Shown: in pieces, positions 5,368-6,820 of the stretch
Layout: each line of letters starts with the position of its first letter
Position numbering within the stretch: position 1 is the first letter of the stretch
DNA from: Saprospiraceae bacterium
GTDB lineage: Bacteria > Bacteroidota > Bacteroidia > Chitinophagales > Saprospiraceae
DNA: 6,820 nt
Direction: 5' to 3'
Assembly (NCBI GenBank): GCA_020630355.1
Contig: JAHDBO010000106.1
Location: forward strand, 1-6,820
Made by a program: the position numbers and the translations under genes
Notes under the pieces: model-generated
Databases searched by the model: none
What the model saw: the letters and a program-made list of their open reading frames with translations, nothing else
Told to the model about the DNA's origin: nothing

Positions 5368-6801
5368 ATGCACACAAAGATTGGTATTTCTAATGAAATC
5401 AAAGCGAGTGACCACTTGGTTATTTTAGCGGATAAAGATGACTTCGATTGGGCGGATTTATACTTGAGCAATGCACAATCGAAGGCATTGATGCAAGCCG
5501 CTGCGGATGGCTTGGGCCATGTTCATTTTCCGCAGGTGAAACGGCATGTCTTTGTGCAATTTTTGAAAGAAACTAGTGATGAAACGGCGAATAGAGAAGA
5601 CGCTAGACTAGCAGGCGCAGGGCTTTTGAAATTGGTGAAACACTACAAAGTTAAGTCACTGACGGTACTCAATACTTGTTACAATAATTGTAGCTTGGAA
5701 TTTGTGGAAGGGATGACGTTGGCGAATTATCAGTTTTTGAAGTATTTCAAAGATGCCAAAAAGAGGAAATCTTCCTTACGGAAAATCGCTTTATTCAAGG
5801 AGTCAGCTTCCAAGAAAGCGGTCAAATCATTGAAGGCAAGTATCGAAGGAACAGAGTTGGCTCGAACACTGGTTAATGAACCATTGTCTTATCTAACGGC
5901 TGAGAAACTAGGTGAGGAAATCCGAGCAGCAGGGGAGCGCTATGGTTTTGAAACCGAAGTCCTTGGGATGGATAAAATCCAAGCCCTTAAAATGGGTGGC
6001 TTGCTAGCAGTCAACAAGGGTAGTATCGATCCTCCTACTTTTAGCATCATGGAGTGGAAACCTAAGAACGCCAAAAATAGCCAACCGATTGTTTTGGTGG
6101 GGAAAGGCGTGGTCTATGATACAGGTGGTATGAGCTTAAAGCCAACGGCGAAGTCGATGGATTTTATGAAATGTGATATGGGCGGTGCGGCAACGGTAAT
6201 CGGGATATTTGCGGCAGCAGCTAGTAATAATTTGCCCGTTCATTTGATTGGTCTAATCCCTGCAACAGATAACCGCCCTGGACAAAATGCTTATGTGCCC
6301 GGTGATGTAGTGACGATGCACAGCGGTTCGACGGTAGAGGTTTTGAATACCGATGCAGAAGGACGGATGCTACTAGCGGATGCATTACATTTTGCAAAGA
6401 AGTTCAAGCCTGAATTGGTCATGGATTTTGCAACATTGACGGGTCATGCGGCGATGATACTTGGTGACCAAGGTATTTGCTATATGGGAAATGCGGAGCA
6501 AAGTATCAAAGATAAAATGGAACGAAGCGGTCAGGAGGTTTATGAGCGACTCGTGGAGTTTCCGATGTGGCGAGAATTTGGGGATATGTTAAAATCGCAT
6601 GTGGCTGATTTGAAAAACATAGGACCAAGAGCGGCTGGTTCAATTACCGCAGGAAAGTTCTTAGAGCACTTTACGGATTACCCTTGGTTGCATTTCGATA
6701 TTGCAGGTCCTTCTTATGTATTTTCGCCGAAAGGCTATCAAACCGTAGAAGGAACAGGTGTAGGGGTGCGTTTGATTTATGATTTTTTGAAAAATTATTA
6801 G
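5368..6801 (+). CDS. pepA: Leucyl aminopeptidase, family M17
   Basis: 477-residue cytoplasmic di-metal aminopeptidase that removes N-terminal residues from peptides and normally forms a hexamer. The N-terminal regulatory domain covers about 1-160, and a helical linker with TLVNEPLSYLTAEKL (167-181) leads into the catalytic domain. All M17 metal and catalytic residues are visible: K246 in GKG, D251 in YDTGG, K258 in SLKP, D270 in CDMGG, and D329, E331 and R333 in NTDAEGRM (327-334). D270 to D329 has the same spacing as in E. coli PepA, while the SLKP-to-CDMGG loop is one residue longer. NRPGQNAYVPGDV (302-314) is also typical. There is no signal peptide. The ATG at 5368 is chosen because an upstream in-frame TTG (5335) lies inside the promoter's TATCTTTG, before the expected transcription start. 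AGG at 5362-5364 sits too close to the ATG to be a good Shine-Dalgarno site. The gene follows the SDR gene by 111 bases but has its own promoter. Confidence 0.95.
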   Translation: MHTKIGISNEIKASDHLVILADKDDFDWADLYLSNAQSKALMQAAADGLGHVHFPQVKRHVFVQFLKETSDETANREDARLAGAGLLKLVKHYKVKSLTVLNTCYNNCSLEFVEGMTLANYQFLKYFKDAKKRKSSLRKIALFKESASKKAVKSLKASIEGTELARTLVNEPLSYLTAEKLGEEIRAAGERYGFETEVLGMDKIQALKMGGLLAVNKGSIDPPTFSIMEWKPKNAKNSQPIVLVGKGVVYDTGGMSLKPTAKSMDFMKCDMGGAATVIGIFAAAASNNLPVHLIGLIPATDNRPGQNAYVPGDVVTMHSGSTVEVLNTDAEGRMLLADALHFAKKFKPELVMDFATLTGHAAMILGDQGICYMGNAEQSIKDKMERSGQEVYERLVEFPMWREFGDMLKSHVADLKNIGPRAAGSITAGKFLEHFTDYPWLHFDIAGPSYVFSPKGYQTVEGTGVGVRLIYDFLKNY

Positions 6802-6820
6802 AATCTAGTTTTGAATGATG

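Overview
The window looks like ordinary chromosomal DNA of a member of the Bacteroidota, possibly from the Saprospiria, although the exact lineage is a guess. The signs are intergenic DNA of low GC content, starts without a Shine-Dalgarno sequence in four of five genes, one clear Bacteroidota-type promoter (TAnnTTTG at -7) and the character of the proteins. I see no phage, insertion sequence, CRISPR array, tRNA or rRNA.

Layout. Positions 1-2355 hold two genes on the minus strand. The upstream one (706-2355) is a TldD-type zinc peptidase with a twin-arginine (Tat) signal. The downstream one (ending outside the window; 1-616 visible) is its TldD/PmbA-family partner, with no signal peptide. They are 89 bases apart and probably form one operon, as TldD/TldE pairs act as a heterodimer. 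A 423-base divergent spacer (2356-2778) follows. Three genes then run on the plus strand: the carboxyltransferase (beta) subunit of a biotin-dependent acyl-CoA carboxylase of the methylcrotonyl/geranyl-CoA type (2779-4380), an SDR oxidoreductase of the trans-2-enoyl/2,4-dienoyl-CoA reductase and AtuB-like type (4450-5256), and an M17 leucyl aminopeptidase (5368-6801). The first two probably form a small CoA-thioester unit for branched or isoprenoid acyl chains. The aminopeptidase has its own promoter, which also shows that its start is the ATG at 5368 and not a more upstream codon.

The most unusual signal is outside the genes. Three of the four intergenic spacers carry short, degenerate tandem arrays with a period of 7 (sometimes 8) bases, directly in front of a start codon. 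Each array has a different unit: AGATTTT and TCTGACA/TCTCAATG types before the TldD partner, TCTGTCT before the carboxylase, and YTATNNA before the SDR, where the last unit contains the A of the ATG. Separately, four of the five genes have leaders with no or few G residues next to the start. These arrays resemble in form the heptanucleotide short tandem repeats described in cyanobacteria. Whether they are slippage products, leader elements or something else cannot be settled from one window.
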